Shown piece after piece: positions 24,950 to 35,885 of a stretch of 64,000 nucleotides of DNA (positions are counted from its first letter, which is position 1; each line of letters starts with the position of its first letter). Made by a program: the position numbers and the translations under genes. The notes below the pieces were generated by a model. That model was not told the origin of the DNA. It saw only the letters and a program-made list of their open reading frames with translations, and searched no databases. Source of the stretch: Epiperipatus broadwayi (Eukaryota > Onychophora > Udeonychophora > Euonychophora > Peripatidae); contig JAQFVV010012511.1 of assembly GCA_028023455.1 (NCBI GenBank), forward strand, positions 3,844,165-3,908,164. Direction: 5' to 3'.

Positions 24950-25130
24950 AAAAGAAGACTGTAGATGGATAATTGAAGTCTTAAACTTGCTTACAAGAAA
25001 CTACTGATTAGATGGATTGGTAAGATTTTGCAGTGATATGAATAGACACTATTGTTTGAAGTAACTAGATTAAATTTGGAGAGACTTCCATTCTGCAGTA
25101 GAGTGATAATAATTGAAAATGATGAAGAAT
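24950..25130 (+). pseudogene. RTE LINE 3'-end remnant
   Basis: Contains GTAGATGGATAATTGAAGTC (about 24961), corresponding to the AGATGGACAATTGAAATC block of the 33.6 kb copy, and ends with CTTCCATTCTGCAGTAGAGT (about 25085), corresponding to CTTCATCCTGCAGTGGATTG. Only about the last 180 bp of an RTE element survive, with insertions and substitutions. Confidence 0.6.
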
Positions 25131-27119
25131 ATATGCATCTATTTAAAGACAAGTTTAAATGTGTAAGTGATAAGTTAAAATGATTAAATATTTTTATGTA
25201 GTTTAATGCAGTTATAGAATGGGCGAATTATAAGTAAAAGTTTTGGATAAATTCTCGGTTAAGTTTTAAAAAGGTTTAAATCTCTGATTTAAATATGATT
25301 GCTGTGTTTATTCTACTTCTTGTGTGTTTTTAATGTCATGACCTCCTAAATAAACTACTCATATTAAGTAATAATACACTATAAGTGCGCTTCAGCTTTT
25401 CTAATACGATTTATCTACTTTACGTTGGGTGCAAATATATTTTTGAGTAATTAGTTTTTACATTACACGAGTACACATATTTATGTTTACATGTGAAAGT
25501 TCGTAAATTATTATAATAGTTATTGTTTAAGATTCGTTGTAGGATGTTATGAGATTATTTTAATTTTGTTTTTTAATACCCTTGTAAAAACTAAGAGAAG
25601 CTCTTAATCCTTTGTTGCCCACAAGACAGTTTTCAAATTGTAAAGATAGTTCTATTATAAGCTTAAACTTTTGCTTCTTAATTATGTATTTATTAACTTA
25701 GACATGGATATAGGTACTTAATTTTCAAATCTTATAGATAATTACTTTAATTAATAGATAAAGAAATCATATGTTTGTTCATATATATATAACTACAGAA
25801 AAACGAAAGAATTTACTTAGATTAGTTATTATTAGCAAGTTAATAAGTTAAAGATATTTGTCTATAGAAAGGCCGATTAGATGTAGTAACAATATATGAC
25901 TGACAATCATTTTTTTAATAATAAAATATACATCATATTTTATCCACCAACGCATTTATGTTAAACAACTTTTTTTTTATTGCTTTTTATTTTCAATTTT
26001 TGTAAAGATACTTATGTATGACCTTTTTTTTTTTTTCAAAGATTTTTTTTTTGTTCAAAACCATATAGTTTTAACCGCCTTGCCTCAAAGACTTATCTTC
26101 CTTTCTTATTTATCTATCTAAACTTCGTAAATATAATACAAACAACTTCTATATCTGACCCTTCAATTACCACTCACAATATTAAAAAAAAAGAAGATGA
26201 GAATCCTCCCATGAAACCCTTTCTAATATCATTTGTCAATATTGAATCTAATTACACAGACTGACTCCTGTGCTGCCATATGGTTGAATTAGAAAGCTTG
26301 GAGGGGTTATGCTAAATTTTATATCAGAAGGAAAAAAGAATTAAAGTAAGAACACAAAACTATACCATTTGAATCTAGCAGATCATTCAGTTCTCATTAA
26401 TTCTGCAAAATTTATTTTATCATTTACTGAATTGACTTTGGGGCAAACAGAGATTAATCCTTGAAAAACCAATACTTTTAACCTGTTTTAACATCAAATT
26501 ACATTTTTGTCTTTATTTTAAAATATATTATTAAGTTTCTACATTTTTAGTCTAAATTTTTTTTTTTGTAATACTGTACAAATAAAAGTTAAAATGAAAA
26601 GGAGGAGGATTATATTAATATAATATTTTATATGTGATCACAACTGGCCAAAAAAAATAAATTCTTAAATCCGTGTGTGTCTAGAAAACACGCATAAGCA
26701 TAAGTATTTAGCAGAAATTATCTATTAAATAATGTGTATTAAATTGTTTAGAGTGTGTAATATATATGTATGCATAAGAACTCGAATTTAATGATTAATA
26801 TCTTAATGAATAAATAAGATCAAATTTATGTTTATTTTATTGTTTGTTTTTTATGTGAAAATTAGAAGCGTGTAGTCTGTGCTATTTCACAAACTACAAT
26901 TGATTAATGGAAGAGAATATTAATAAATTACATAGAACATTTCTACTTGTTGTGAATTGATTATAAAATTGATGTTTATACAGATTCATATATAATTTTT
27001 GAATGTATAAATATAAATGTAAATAAATTCATATCAATAAAAATTTTAAAAAAGAAAATGCGTAGTCATTTATATATATCTAATAGTTCAACTCACGTTT
27101 ATGTGTGCATATATATGTA
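25131..27119. other. AT-rich spacer
   Basis: No gene or repeat recognised; A/T homopolymers and short TA-rich stretches only. Confidence 0.5.
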
Positions 27120-27655
27120 AGTACATTACTTTGTCTCAGTAGAAAATTTATTGGATAATTACTATTTTTAAATACGTATATATTTTTAATAAAACCATTT
27201 CTATTTTTGTCTTGTTAATTTTATTTAAGTCTGAACTATCTTCGAAGCCTTTTAAAGCTATTTACCAAAGGAGTATTTTTAAGGTTAGGAATATCACCTA
27301 TCAATATTATCTTTCTTAATGATATCTTATGTAGCTTTGTGAGATCCTTATTTTACATCTTACTCTTCAGTGATTTTTTTTTGTTTGAATTATTATGCCA
27401 TTAAAATATAACTCATCCCTGATTAATTTTGTTTAGATAATTCTATGTCTAATTTCTTTTTGCATTTTATGAAAAGAATTCATAATTTGTAATTTTTCTT
27501 TCATTATAAAATTCCACAAATCTATATCTACTTTCATTTCTGTGTCCATATTCGGAATGGCCTGTTGCATTTTTATGTTTTATGTTTTCCAGTACTATTA
27601 TCAATATCTCTAATGACAATTTTAAAATTGCAATTTATTCTGTTTTTTTTTATTA
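27120..27655 (-). pseudogene. RTE LINE endonuclease remnant, strongly diverged
   Basis: Follows, in the same order and orientation, the minus-strand endonuclease region of the 31-32 kb RTE copy. Shared nucleotide blocks are TCTCAGTAGAAAATTTATTG (about 27137), GTTAGGAATATCACCTATCA followed by ATATTATCTTTCTTAATGAT (about 27283-27325), AAGAATTCATAATTTGTAAT followed by TTTTCTTTC (about 27474), and AATGACAATTTTAAAATTGC (about 27612), the last lying over the region that encodes the MGDFN motif elsewhere. No reading frame survives. An APE-type endonuclease nicks target DNA for LINE insertion; this copy is inactive. Confidence 0.65.
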
Positions 27656-27687
27656 TCAAAATGAAACTTATTGGAGCTGTTGTCTTG

Positions 27688-27792
27688 CATTGGTGGTCGA
27701 GAGGTCAGCGCGACTGCCTTGCACTTGCAGGCAGTTGCCTGGGTTGCGGGTTCGTGTCCCGGACGATGCTATGCCACTTTAAAAAAAAACGT
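27688..27792 (+). repeat. tRNA-like SINE, copy A
   Basis: The head GCATTGGTGGTCGAGAGGTC has an A-box region, the B box GGTTCGTGTCC lies about 50 nt downstream, and the unit ends in an A9 run after GCTATGCCACTTT. The 5' GCATTG can pair with CGATGC after the T arm, like an acceptor stem. A long anticodon-arm-like hairpin (CTGCCT/AGGCAG) and a Ser/Leu-like overall layout are visible, but the anticodon loop is abnormal, so it is not a working tRNA. Copy B at 41822-41937 (minus strand) is about 90 percent similar. The T-arm stem changes from CGGG/CCCG here to CAGG/CCTG there, keeping the pairs. SINEs of this type are transcribed by Pol III and move with LINE proteins. The overlapping ORFs (27565-27966, 27582-27782) are not genes. 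Confidence 0.85.
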
Positions 27793-28534
27793 GAATTCTG
27801 TGTATTTGGTTTTTATTTATTAGCAACATTATTACTCTACCTAATGGGTGTGCTATTAGTCTTCATTCATGAATCACATTTCATTTGTGCTTTCACTATT
27901 TGTGTCTTTAAAGTAAAATATGTGTCAAATTTTCATATCAATTATTTTTTAACCTTTTCTTTTTAATTTACAAAATGTGAAAATGTTTTTTTTTTTTTTT
28001 AATATTACATTGTTCTTACAACTTATGCAATATTTTTTCACTCATATGTGATCTACATTTTTGTGGGACCAAATAAAAAAATAATCATTAATAATAATTT
28101 ACATTTGTAACCTGGGATTCTTCACACTTTGGATAACCATAGTAATTTTTTGTCTTAGACTGAGAGATAATGGAAATAATGTTACTATGTTTGTTTAAGA
28201 TTGTTGTTAAGTAGCCTATCTGTTTCATTTACTATGTAAGTAATCTCATAATAACAACTCCCATGTCAAAAATATATGAAATGGCATTTAAAAAATGTCC
28301 TGCTTGCTTTCTTTAAGCCTCATCAATTAGTTGTTTGTTTGTTTGTATAGTTAATACTAAACTTTTTTTATTCAGCTGTTTCATAAGTATTTTAATTTAT
28401 TTATTTGAAAATACATATATTTTATAAATCATTTTTGTATGTGTTTTTGAATATTCTGAAAAATGTAATAATTTACAGTTTTTGTTATATAATGTTTCAA
28501 AAAATTAGAAAAAAAATACCAAATATTAATGTAT
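27793..28534. other. AT-rich spacer
   Basis: No gene recognised; a (GTTT)n-like patch near 28330. Confidence 0.5.
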
Positions 28535-29225
28535 TTATATAGAACTTAATCAAACCTATACACCAGCACCATTAAACAAGATTTTAAAACTGCAAGGATA
28601 TACTCATGGCTGTCTATTTCCAAACTCAAATTGTAATTTATGAGCCAATCTTAAATATCTAGAAGTGAGAGCATGAAAATATGTTATCTGTTTTAAATAT
28701 ATTTCTTATTTTAATATTCTTATTAGCATTTCTGAAATATTAACATTTATTTTGTGCCATATTAAATTATATAATACTCTATCGATTTTATGATCACAGT
28801 GTTTAAATTGTAACTGTATAGAAAGTAATCAAACCTCCACACCAGCATAACAAGATTTTAAAACTGCAAGGATGCTCTCTTCCCAGCCACAAGATAAAGT
28901 CTTTAAGGAAATAATAAAATTTATAGAATATTACATAATTTAATATTGTTTAATATTGGCACATAGTAAATGTTAATATTTTAGAAGTGCTAATAAGAAT
29001 ATTAAAATAAGAAATGGATTTAAAATGAATGATTTATATATTCACATTCTCACTTCTAGACAGATTGGCATGAAATTACCATTTGAGTTCAGAAATAAGA
29101 TGGCCTCTTATTTCCTTAAAGACATTATCTTGTGGCTGGGGTGAGAGTATACTTGCAGTTAAGACCTTGTTTAATGATGCTGGTATGGAGTTTGATTACC
29201 TTCTGTATAGTTACAATTTAAACAC
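28535..29225. repeat. Nested palindrome (foldback) 6 with an extra direct copy
   Basis: The block AATCAAACCTATACACCAGC with CAAGATTTTAAAACTGCAAG (28548-28598) occurs again directly at about 28828-28870 (AATCAAACCTCCACACCAGC) and as a reverse complement at about 29147-29205. The parts TTCTTATTTTAATATTCTTA (about 28704) and TAAGAATATTAAAATAAGAA (about 28993) also mirror each other. This gives two left-arm copies and one right arm, so the structure is an inverted repeat with a partial tandem duplication of one arm. It has no coding potential. Confidence 0.8.
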
Positions 29226-30963
29226 TTTGCTTATAAAGTTTATAGAGTATTACAAATATTAAATGTTACGTTATAGTTTTGTTTTCTAGTTTGGTTATTA
29301 TATGTTTTTCTCAAACTTAAAATATCAGATTTTTTTTAAAACTATGTATTTTTTATCTCCCTATCCGAATATATATTTGTATTTATAGTTCTTCATGAAT
29401 AGATCTGTGTTCTTAAATGTATGTGTGAAGAGCACACAAGTGTAAGATATAAAAACTTAATGTATCGCATTGCTAAAGCTCTTAGAGAAGGAGATAGCAT
29501 AACTCATCATATTTATTAGCTACTAATCTTCCACTCATGTTTTGCTTCCTAGCTATAAATAGACAATTCCCATCACTGAGTGGTTAACTTGATAGATTTC
29601 TTGAAGGCTAAATCCGAAGCTTATTTAAAATCTAAAATTTTTTACACATTTTATTTGGCTTGCATTCGAATACTATCATGTATATAACGTGTGTATAAGC
29701 TATCCACTATGCCTTCAGACATTTCACACACGTGTGTAGCTATATATGTTTACAACATTCATATGTATAAATGTGTATGTGAAGGAATATATATATATAT
29801 ATCGATGTCTATATATAAATATGAATTTGCATATACATATATGTGTGTTAAAAATATTTTAAGTATTATATCTGTAATAATGAAAATAAAACTTAACTGT
29901 TGACAGACTTGTGATAGTTTTTTCACATTTTCTGCCGATAACTCTATACTTTAAGTGTTAGCCACAACTTTCTATTGCAGGTTTATGCTTTATTTTTTCA
30001 CTTTCCACTTTTGCCTATGGGTAAAATAGCTTCATTTTTTTCTGTAAGCAAAACTTTCTTGATAATAGACCTTTATTGTATTTTATTAATATTTACTTTT
30101 TTCCCTCGGTTTCACTCTGTCATCCTTGAATGTCGTTAATATTGAAATAATTTCATGTCAGGTCAAAAAAAATTTTCTCCTGGAAGGTTAACTCTAGGCT
30201 TGAATTCACTTGATTATCCCCTGTGTGTTATTGGGTTAATTATATAGGTTTTAAAATGAATGTAAACTGGTGTGAATATGCTTGTTCAACATTAATAATT
30301 TCTCAAGTACTCCAGAGGGAAAATGGCATCCATAATATCTGATACCTGCCCTATAATGAGAGAAAATTTACTGCAGAACATTTGCTTGATGCTATCATTT
30401 TGTATTCTTAAAAATTCAACAGCCCTCGAAAAGCAATGTAATTATCTAGAACTTAAATATACATTGTTATATTTTACAAATTATATATATATATGATTAT
30501 TTAGAAAATTGATTGTAGGTTTTGATTATATTATATTTGTCTTATATATATATCCGTTTCTTTGTTCAATAAAAAGGGTCATTAATAATATACTAAATAA
30601 ATATTTTATAACTGCGTTATTATTATTAATTATTATTAAAGCATCAAATAGTTGATCAAGTTCTAAGAATAGTTTGTTTGACCTTACTGAAAATATTTAA
30701 ATAATATTTGCAATACATATTTTATGATTACTATTGATCATGTTTATGTTAATCATATTTATGTTCAATATATATTTGTGTGTGCGTGTGCATACATACT
30801 ATGTATTTTTATAATTCTGATTGCATAAGTAGAAAAAAAAAGTTTTTCTTTGTAGGGACTGATGTAGGTAACCTCACACTAGAAATTAGAATTCAGTTTG
30901 TTTTGCTTTTAATCAGTCAAATAGTTTACATTAATTATGGAGAATTAATATGGGATTGTATTT
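29226..30963. other. AT-rich spacer
   Basis: No gene recognised. Short TA-rich and CA/TG-rich runs (29690-29860, 30485, 30545, 30780) are ordinary simple sequence. Confidence 0.5.
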
Positions 30964-30971
30964 ATGTTTAT
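30964..30971 (+). repeat. Candidate left target-site duplication of the large RTE insertion
   Basis: ATGTTTAT immediately precedes the inverted RTE segment and recurs at 33801-33808 directly after the GATGATGATAC tail. Confidence 0.55.
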
Positions 30972-32062
30972 ATCATTTCAACTATTTTCCGCACCATTTT
31001 ATAAAATTCGAGATATTCAATCCTTTTTGATGCATCATTTTTATATATCTTCATATTCCTTCTTTTCTTCATAAATTCTCTAGTCTCAGTAGAAATTTTA
31101 TTGGTCAATTGCTGCTTTTTTCTACCAGCTATTTTTGTTGCGGTTTTTAAAAGTGTATCAGTTATTTTTATATTAATTTCATTCAAATTTGAATCATGTT
31201 CAAAATCTAATATTTGAAATCGATTTGTAAGTTCTAATTTAAATTCATTAGAATGTTTCTGAAGATTAGGAATATCAACTGTAAATATTATTTTTCTTAA
31301 TAATTTATGTCTCTCTAGTTTTGCATTAACACATATCTTATATCTTACTAATCAATGATCATTTCGTGTGTTAAATTTATTAAGAACATTACAATCTTGA
31401 AATATGTATTTTTTGTTAGTCAAAATACAATCCATTTCTGTTGTACCTTTATTTGGATGCTTCCATGTCCATTTTCTTTTAACATTTTTCTCAAAAAAAG
31501 AATTCATAATATAAAGTTTTTCTTTTTCTGCAAGCTCCATGAGTCTATGTCCTCTCTCATTTCTATTACCATAACCAAAATTACCTACAACCTTTTCATC
31601 TTTCATTTGTTTACCAATTCTAATATTAAAGTCTCCCATAACAATTTTAAAATGTTGTTTACTCTGATCAAAAGCCTTTTATACATCCATATAAAAATCT
31701 ACTACTTCATCACTATGAGAACTTGTTGTGGCACAAACTTGAATTATCTGCGTTTGGTATCTGCTATTAAGTTGTATAACTAATCTTGCCACTCTGTCCA
31801 ATATACCATCAATCTCCACAATGTTGTTCTTTTACTTTTTATTTATAATGAATCATATTCCACTTGTATTTCCAATATTTATGCCTTTATAGTAGAGTAC
31901 ATGTCCACTTTTTAAATCAATTGTCTCTTCACCTTTTCTTCTAATTTCACAAAACCTAATAAAGTCCTATTTAATATAAGACAGTTCTTCTTCTAATTCT
32001 TGCAATCTTCCTTCACTTGAAAGTGATCTGCTATTGTAAGTACCTAAATAAATAGTCGTCTT
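30972..32062 (-). pseudogene. RTE LINE endonuclease segment, inverted relative to its RT
   Basis: On the minus strand from about 32060 the order is: TYNSRSLSSEGRLQELEEEL (endonuclease start), RRKGEETIDLKSGHVLYYKG, then MGDFNIRIGK (about 31639), NERGHRLMELA, KRKWTWKHPN, MDCILTNKKY and FNTRNDH near 31352, then the linker between endonuclease and RT (31186-30968, ending VRKIVEMI). These are APE-type endonuclease motifs of RTE elements; GDFN and the final DH surround catalytic residues. Two or more stops (about 31370 and in 31680-31960) break the frame. The segment stops just where the plus-strand RT half at 32063 picks up, so the two are halves of one element with the 5' half flipped. Confidence 0.85.
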
Positions 32063-33800
32063 CAAGCGGCAACCGTGAACTAGCAAGGAAAGCTGTAGAA
32101 GAGAATAAAAGTCTTAAGAATGTAAAATAACATTTTGATACTGGTAGGAAATTTATATCTGCAATAAGAAAAAAAGATGGAATTATTACTAAAAAGAGAG
32201 ATGACATCATGAAATGGGTAGAAGACTTCTATCAATAATTATATAGTAATAAAGAGCAATACCTCCTATATCTATTATATTTTCCAAATTATCCAGAATT
32301 TTAAATGAAGAAGTGAGACATGCAATTAAATTTATGAAGAAAGGGAAGGCTCCAGGTAATTCTGGAATTATAATTGATATATTAGAAGAAGCAGATGAAT
32401 AAATATAATTTTTTTTAGCAAAGTTATATACCAAATGACTAAATGATAAAGATGTACCAGATGATTGAAAGAATGCAGTATTAATATTAATATTTAAAAA
32501 GAGTGATAAAGAAGATATTAGAAATTACAGACCTATCAGCCTTTTATCAGTTTTATACAAAATTTTTACCAAGATAATTACAACTCATCTACAAAGAACA
32601 TTGGATTTCTGCCAACCAAGAGAACAAGCTGGATTTAAAAGTAGTTTTAGTACAGTAGATCATATTCAGGTATTGAGAGAAGTTATAGAAAGGACAAATG
32701 AATATGAGTTGCCATTATGTTTTGGATCTGTAGATTATGAAAAGGCATTTGAGTCTATAAACATTTTTTCAGTGATTAAAGCATTGGATCATCACGGTAT
32801 AGATCCAAGATATTGTCATATTTTAAAAAATATTTATGAAAATGCAACAGCAACAATTAAATTACATAATGATACTAGGAAAGTCAACATTGAGAAGGGT
32901 GTAAGACAGGGTGATTTCATATCTCCAAAACTTTTTACAGCCGTGCTGCAAGAAGTATTTTTTTTGGATTAAAATGGGAAGGTAAAGGAATTAAAGTAAG
33001 TGGACATTATTTAAGTCATTTAGATTTTGCAGATGATGTAGTTGTTTTTGAAAATAATGCTTTAGAGCTGCAGGAAATGTTGCAGGAGTTAACAGATGAA
33101 ATTAGGAAAGTAGGACTAAAGATAAATATTAAAAAGACTAAAGTAATGTTTAATGGATTTTCTCAAAATATGAAAATAAAGATTGATTATGGTGAGTTAG
33201 AAGAAGTTAACAGCTACAAATACCTTGGTCAGATTATTAATACACATGGAAACATAATGGATGAAATTAATCAAAGAATTAACTTGTTTGGAGTGCTTTT
33301 GGTAGAAATAACTTGATACTAAAATGAAATATGCCTATGTATTTGAAAAGGAAGGTTTTTAATAAATGTGTTTTACCAGTTCTTACTTATGGATCTGAGA
33401 CTTGGACACTTAATAGAAGAGCAATACTGAGACTTTAGACCACTCAAAGAAGTATGGAGAGATGCATTTTGGGAGTAACAAGAAGAGTTCAAAAATACAA
33501 TATATGGGTAAGAGAACAAACAGGTGTTATTGACCTCATTGAAAAAATTAAAAGATTGAAGTGGAGTAAGGCTGGACATATTTCTAAAAGAAATGATAAT
33601 AGATGGACAATTGAAATCTTAAACTGGATTCCAAGAGATTGTAAAAGACCCAGAAAGAGACCATGTGTGAGATGAATGGATGAAATAAGAAAGTGTGCAG
33701 TGTGATGTGGAGAAGTGAAACTAAAGATTGAAGAAGATGGATTGAACTTGAAGAGACCTTCATCCTGCAGTGGATTGATAATAGTTGGTGATGATGATAC
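32063..33800 (+). pseudogene. RTE LINE reverse transcriptase segment (3' half of twin-primed copy)
   Basis: Begins NRELARKAVEENKSLK (about 32068), the sequence expected next after the linker that ends the inverted half. RT blocks follow in order: IRKKDGIITKKRDDIMKWVE, NYRPISLL (about 32522), REQAGFKSSFSTVDHIQVL and SVDYEKAFES (ORF 32601-32972), GVRQGD, the intact catalytic FADD (33026-33037, FADDVVVFE), KVGLKINIKKTKVMFNG, YKYLGQIIN (33077-33316), and the C-terminal GSETWTLNRRAI and KIKRLKWSKAGHIS blocks. Ends CCTGCAGTGGATTGATAATA with a GATGATGAT tail. Stops and at least two frameshifts (about 32240-32500, 32970, 33310) inactivate it, but it is the best RT copy in the window. Confidence 0.9.
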
Positions 33801-33808
33801 ATGTTTAT
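33801..33808 (+). repeat. Candidate right target-site duplication of the large RTE insertion
   Basis: ATGTTTAT directly after the 3' tail, equal to 30964-30971. Eight bases in AT-rich DNA could coincide by chance, but the positions are exactly those expected. Confidence 0.55.
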
Positions 33809-35300
33809 TAAAAAACTTAACTAGAGTTATAAATTGAATTAAAACAAAATTAAAAGTTTACATTAAATAATCATGACAATAACACAGCTTATGGACTTTG
33901 AATCAAATCTTATTTATCCGATATTAGAGAGGGTATATTCAATACTAGTTTGGTAGGTAAAAAGCTATCTCTTGAGTTTGTGTTAGAAGATTGTTAAAAT
34001 AAGTGTGAAAAATTACTCCAAACCTCACCATCTAATAATATGCAAATATGGTGAGTAATGACTTCATCACTGACACCCTTTTATTGGTGTTTGGAAAAGT
34101 CTTTTCCCTGACATTGCCTATTTAAAGACTATTTGATGTTATTTCAATATATTTAGTATAGCTTTTTTTTCTTTAAGTGATTATTTAAAATTATTTCTGA
34201 CTTGAAAATTGATTTTTTCTGGTGTTCATAATATAAATCAAGTACATTGTGATGTAATCATTGATCATGATTATTAAATTACTGTGGTGTAAAATAGACT
34301 GATGAATAAATTTGCAATGCATTGGTTAAATATCCATAGAATTAACATTAACATAATTCTATTGAGATGCCTATTTTTAGAAGCATTAATATTGTACTGT
34401 ATTGTCAATGATGTTTATTTAACAAATGTACACAAATGTTAAATTTTACGTAAAATTAGTATTCATAATGGAATTAAGTTGCAGATTTTTCTAAAACATA
34501 TTTACCCAGTTAATATTTATGATTTTTTTTTTTTTGTCTTCTACTGAACTTTTTTATTAAACCAGTGTCTTTTTGATTTTTAGCATATAATTTTTTTAGA
34601 TAAACTTGCATGCAGGAATTTTACATTCAGTTTGGAAGCATTGCTTTAAATGCAGTTATGGTTGTGGTTATTGTTTTAATTAGAGTTTCAAGTAATTGCT
34701 AATTAACATTTGATATTTTTTCAATATTTGAAGATTTTCCAATTTTGTAAATTAATAATGATTCCATTTTTTTTTAAATTGGTGCATTTATAATTAAACT
34801 AAGTTGGAAATTAAGATTGAATATATTTTCATATTTACTTTGAATCTTCATATATTTAAATAAAATTTTTGTTTTATTATTAACTATTTCTCAGGTATTT
34901 TATTGCACTTTAAGTGACAAGTGATGTATATATTTTTTAATGATTTTTGAGTAAACTGTTAGTGTAGTGCTTTTTTTAAAGTTTACATATTATTGATGAC
35001 ATCTGTTAATTATGTTTATGCAATGTAAAATTGTTTTATTTTATAATTTTTTTTTGTGAAGATACATATTACCTAATCATGATTATTATGAATAAAGAAA
35101 TGATGAACTGAAATACCTATTTTAGGGGATTCAAATGATAATGTGAAATTTGCATTTTTTTTCCTCACTTTACTGTAGCAATAAGGTATTTATTTTATGC
35201 AAAAGATCTCCAATTTCTTTCTATTTTTATTATATTGTTGAAGTTCTTTTTATTCAAATGCTTTTCAGCTATTTTTGAATAACTTATATACAATGTTAAT
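33809..35300. other. AT-rich spacer
   Basis: No gene, RNA or structured repeat recognised. Confidence 0.5.
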
Positions 35301-35390
35301 ACAATTTATCCAAACTTCAAACACTTTTTAGCAAAACTTTATTTGTACATATAGTTTTGCTAAAAAGTGTTTGAAGTTTGGATAAATTGT
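35301..35390. repeat. Perfect 38-nt inverted repeat (hairpin)
   Basis: The arm 35301-35338 (starting ACAATTTATCCAAACTTC) is the exact reverse complement of 35353-35390 (ending AAGTTTGGATAAATTGT). The loop is the 14-nt TTATTTGTACATAT. A mismatch-free stem of this length is unlike a typical animal miRNA precursor, which usually has bulges, and more like a recent small foldback. It lies about 70 bp before an (ATT)n tract and 230 bp before the hammerhead-bearing repeat. Confidence 0.95.
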
Positions 35391-35452
35391 ATTTATATGA
35401 TATTACAGTAAACATAAAGAAAAGTGTGATTTTGGTATATACAATGTTGTTG

Positions 35453-35456
<4 letters not shown>

Positions 35457-35517
<61 letters not shown>
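35457..35517. repeat. (ATT)n microsatellite, about 60 bp
   Basis: A clean ATT run. With the tract at 35793-35885 it brackets the hammerhead-bearing repeat. Confidence 0.95.
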
Positions 35518-35579
35518 TAAAGTTAAGAGCGTGCTAATAGCTCTAAACAAGCTTTTTTTTTATTATTTATGATAAATGC

Positions 35580-35792
35580 TACTACAAGAGAAGGCATTCA
35601 AATCGTGGTCCCCATCCCCAGACCGGTTTCGACCTATGGGTCTCTTCAGTGAGGAGTTGGGACATTAGATCTAAAAAACCAACTCAAGCAAAGCATTTAT
35701 CTAAAAGATAATTGTTAGAAAAAGATCTGAAACTTTTAGACATCTACATGTCTTTAAAGTCAGCTCTCCAACTATGTGACTTCTGACTTGTT
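35580..35792 (-). repeat. Hammerhead-bearing short repeat, copy 1
   Basis: About 210 bp between two ATT tracts. On the minus strand it carries a TAGATCTAATGTC block followed by the hammerhead at 35615-35655. The same block order (TAGATCTAGTGTCTGAAC then the ribozyme) occurs in both arms of the 41.3-41.8 kb palindrome and at 49.7-49.9 kb. The plus-strand TTAGACATCTACATGTCTTT (about 35737) is shared with the 41.54 kb sequence AAGACATGTAGATGTCTGAA, here a near-palindrome itself. No coding capacity. Hammerheads are known in Penelope-like elements and in small non-autonomous retrozymes, either of which could be the parent. Confidence 0.7.
35615..35655 (-). ncRNA. Hammerhead ribozyme, apparently intact core (copy 1)
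   Basis: On the minus strand: stem I strand TCCTCA, then CTGAAGA (fits CUGANGA), stem II GACC with loop CATA and GGTC, then GAAA, stem III ACC directly against GGT, cleavage triplet GTC, then stem I strand TGGGGA (six pairs including one G-U). Cleavage would fall between plus positions 35620 and 35621. All core bases I can check are present. Stem III is the self-complementary ACCGGT without a loop, so folding in cis is unlikely and a two-molecule (dimeric) ribozyme is the natural reading. Stem I can be extended outward by a TCCCA/TGGGG pairing with a small bulge. Confidence 0.75.
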
Positions 35793-35794
35793 AC

Positions 35795-35885
<91 letters not shown>
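35793..35885. repeat. (ATT)n microsatellite, about 93 bp
   Basis: An uninterrupted ATT run abutting the hammerhead-bearing repeat. Confidence 0.95.

Noticed and set aside
27688-27792. Functional tRNA gene (Ser/Leu type)
   Set aside because: The anticodon loop is abnormal and the unit is dispersed with an A-rich tail, so a SINE is more likely.
27565-27966. 133-codon ORF and overlapping 66-codon ORF
   Set aside because: Both cross the tRNA-like SINE head and a decayed RTE segment; the peptide is a typical by-product of a SINE read in frame.
31355-31783. 142-codon plus-strand ORF
   Set aside because: Antisense shadow of the RTE endonuclease on the minus strand.
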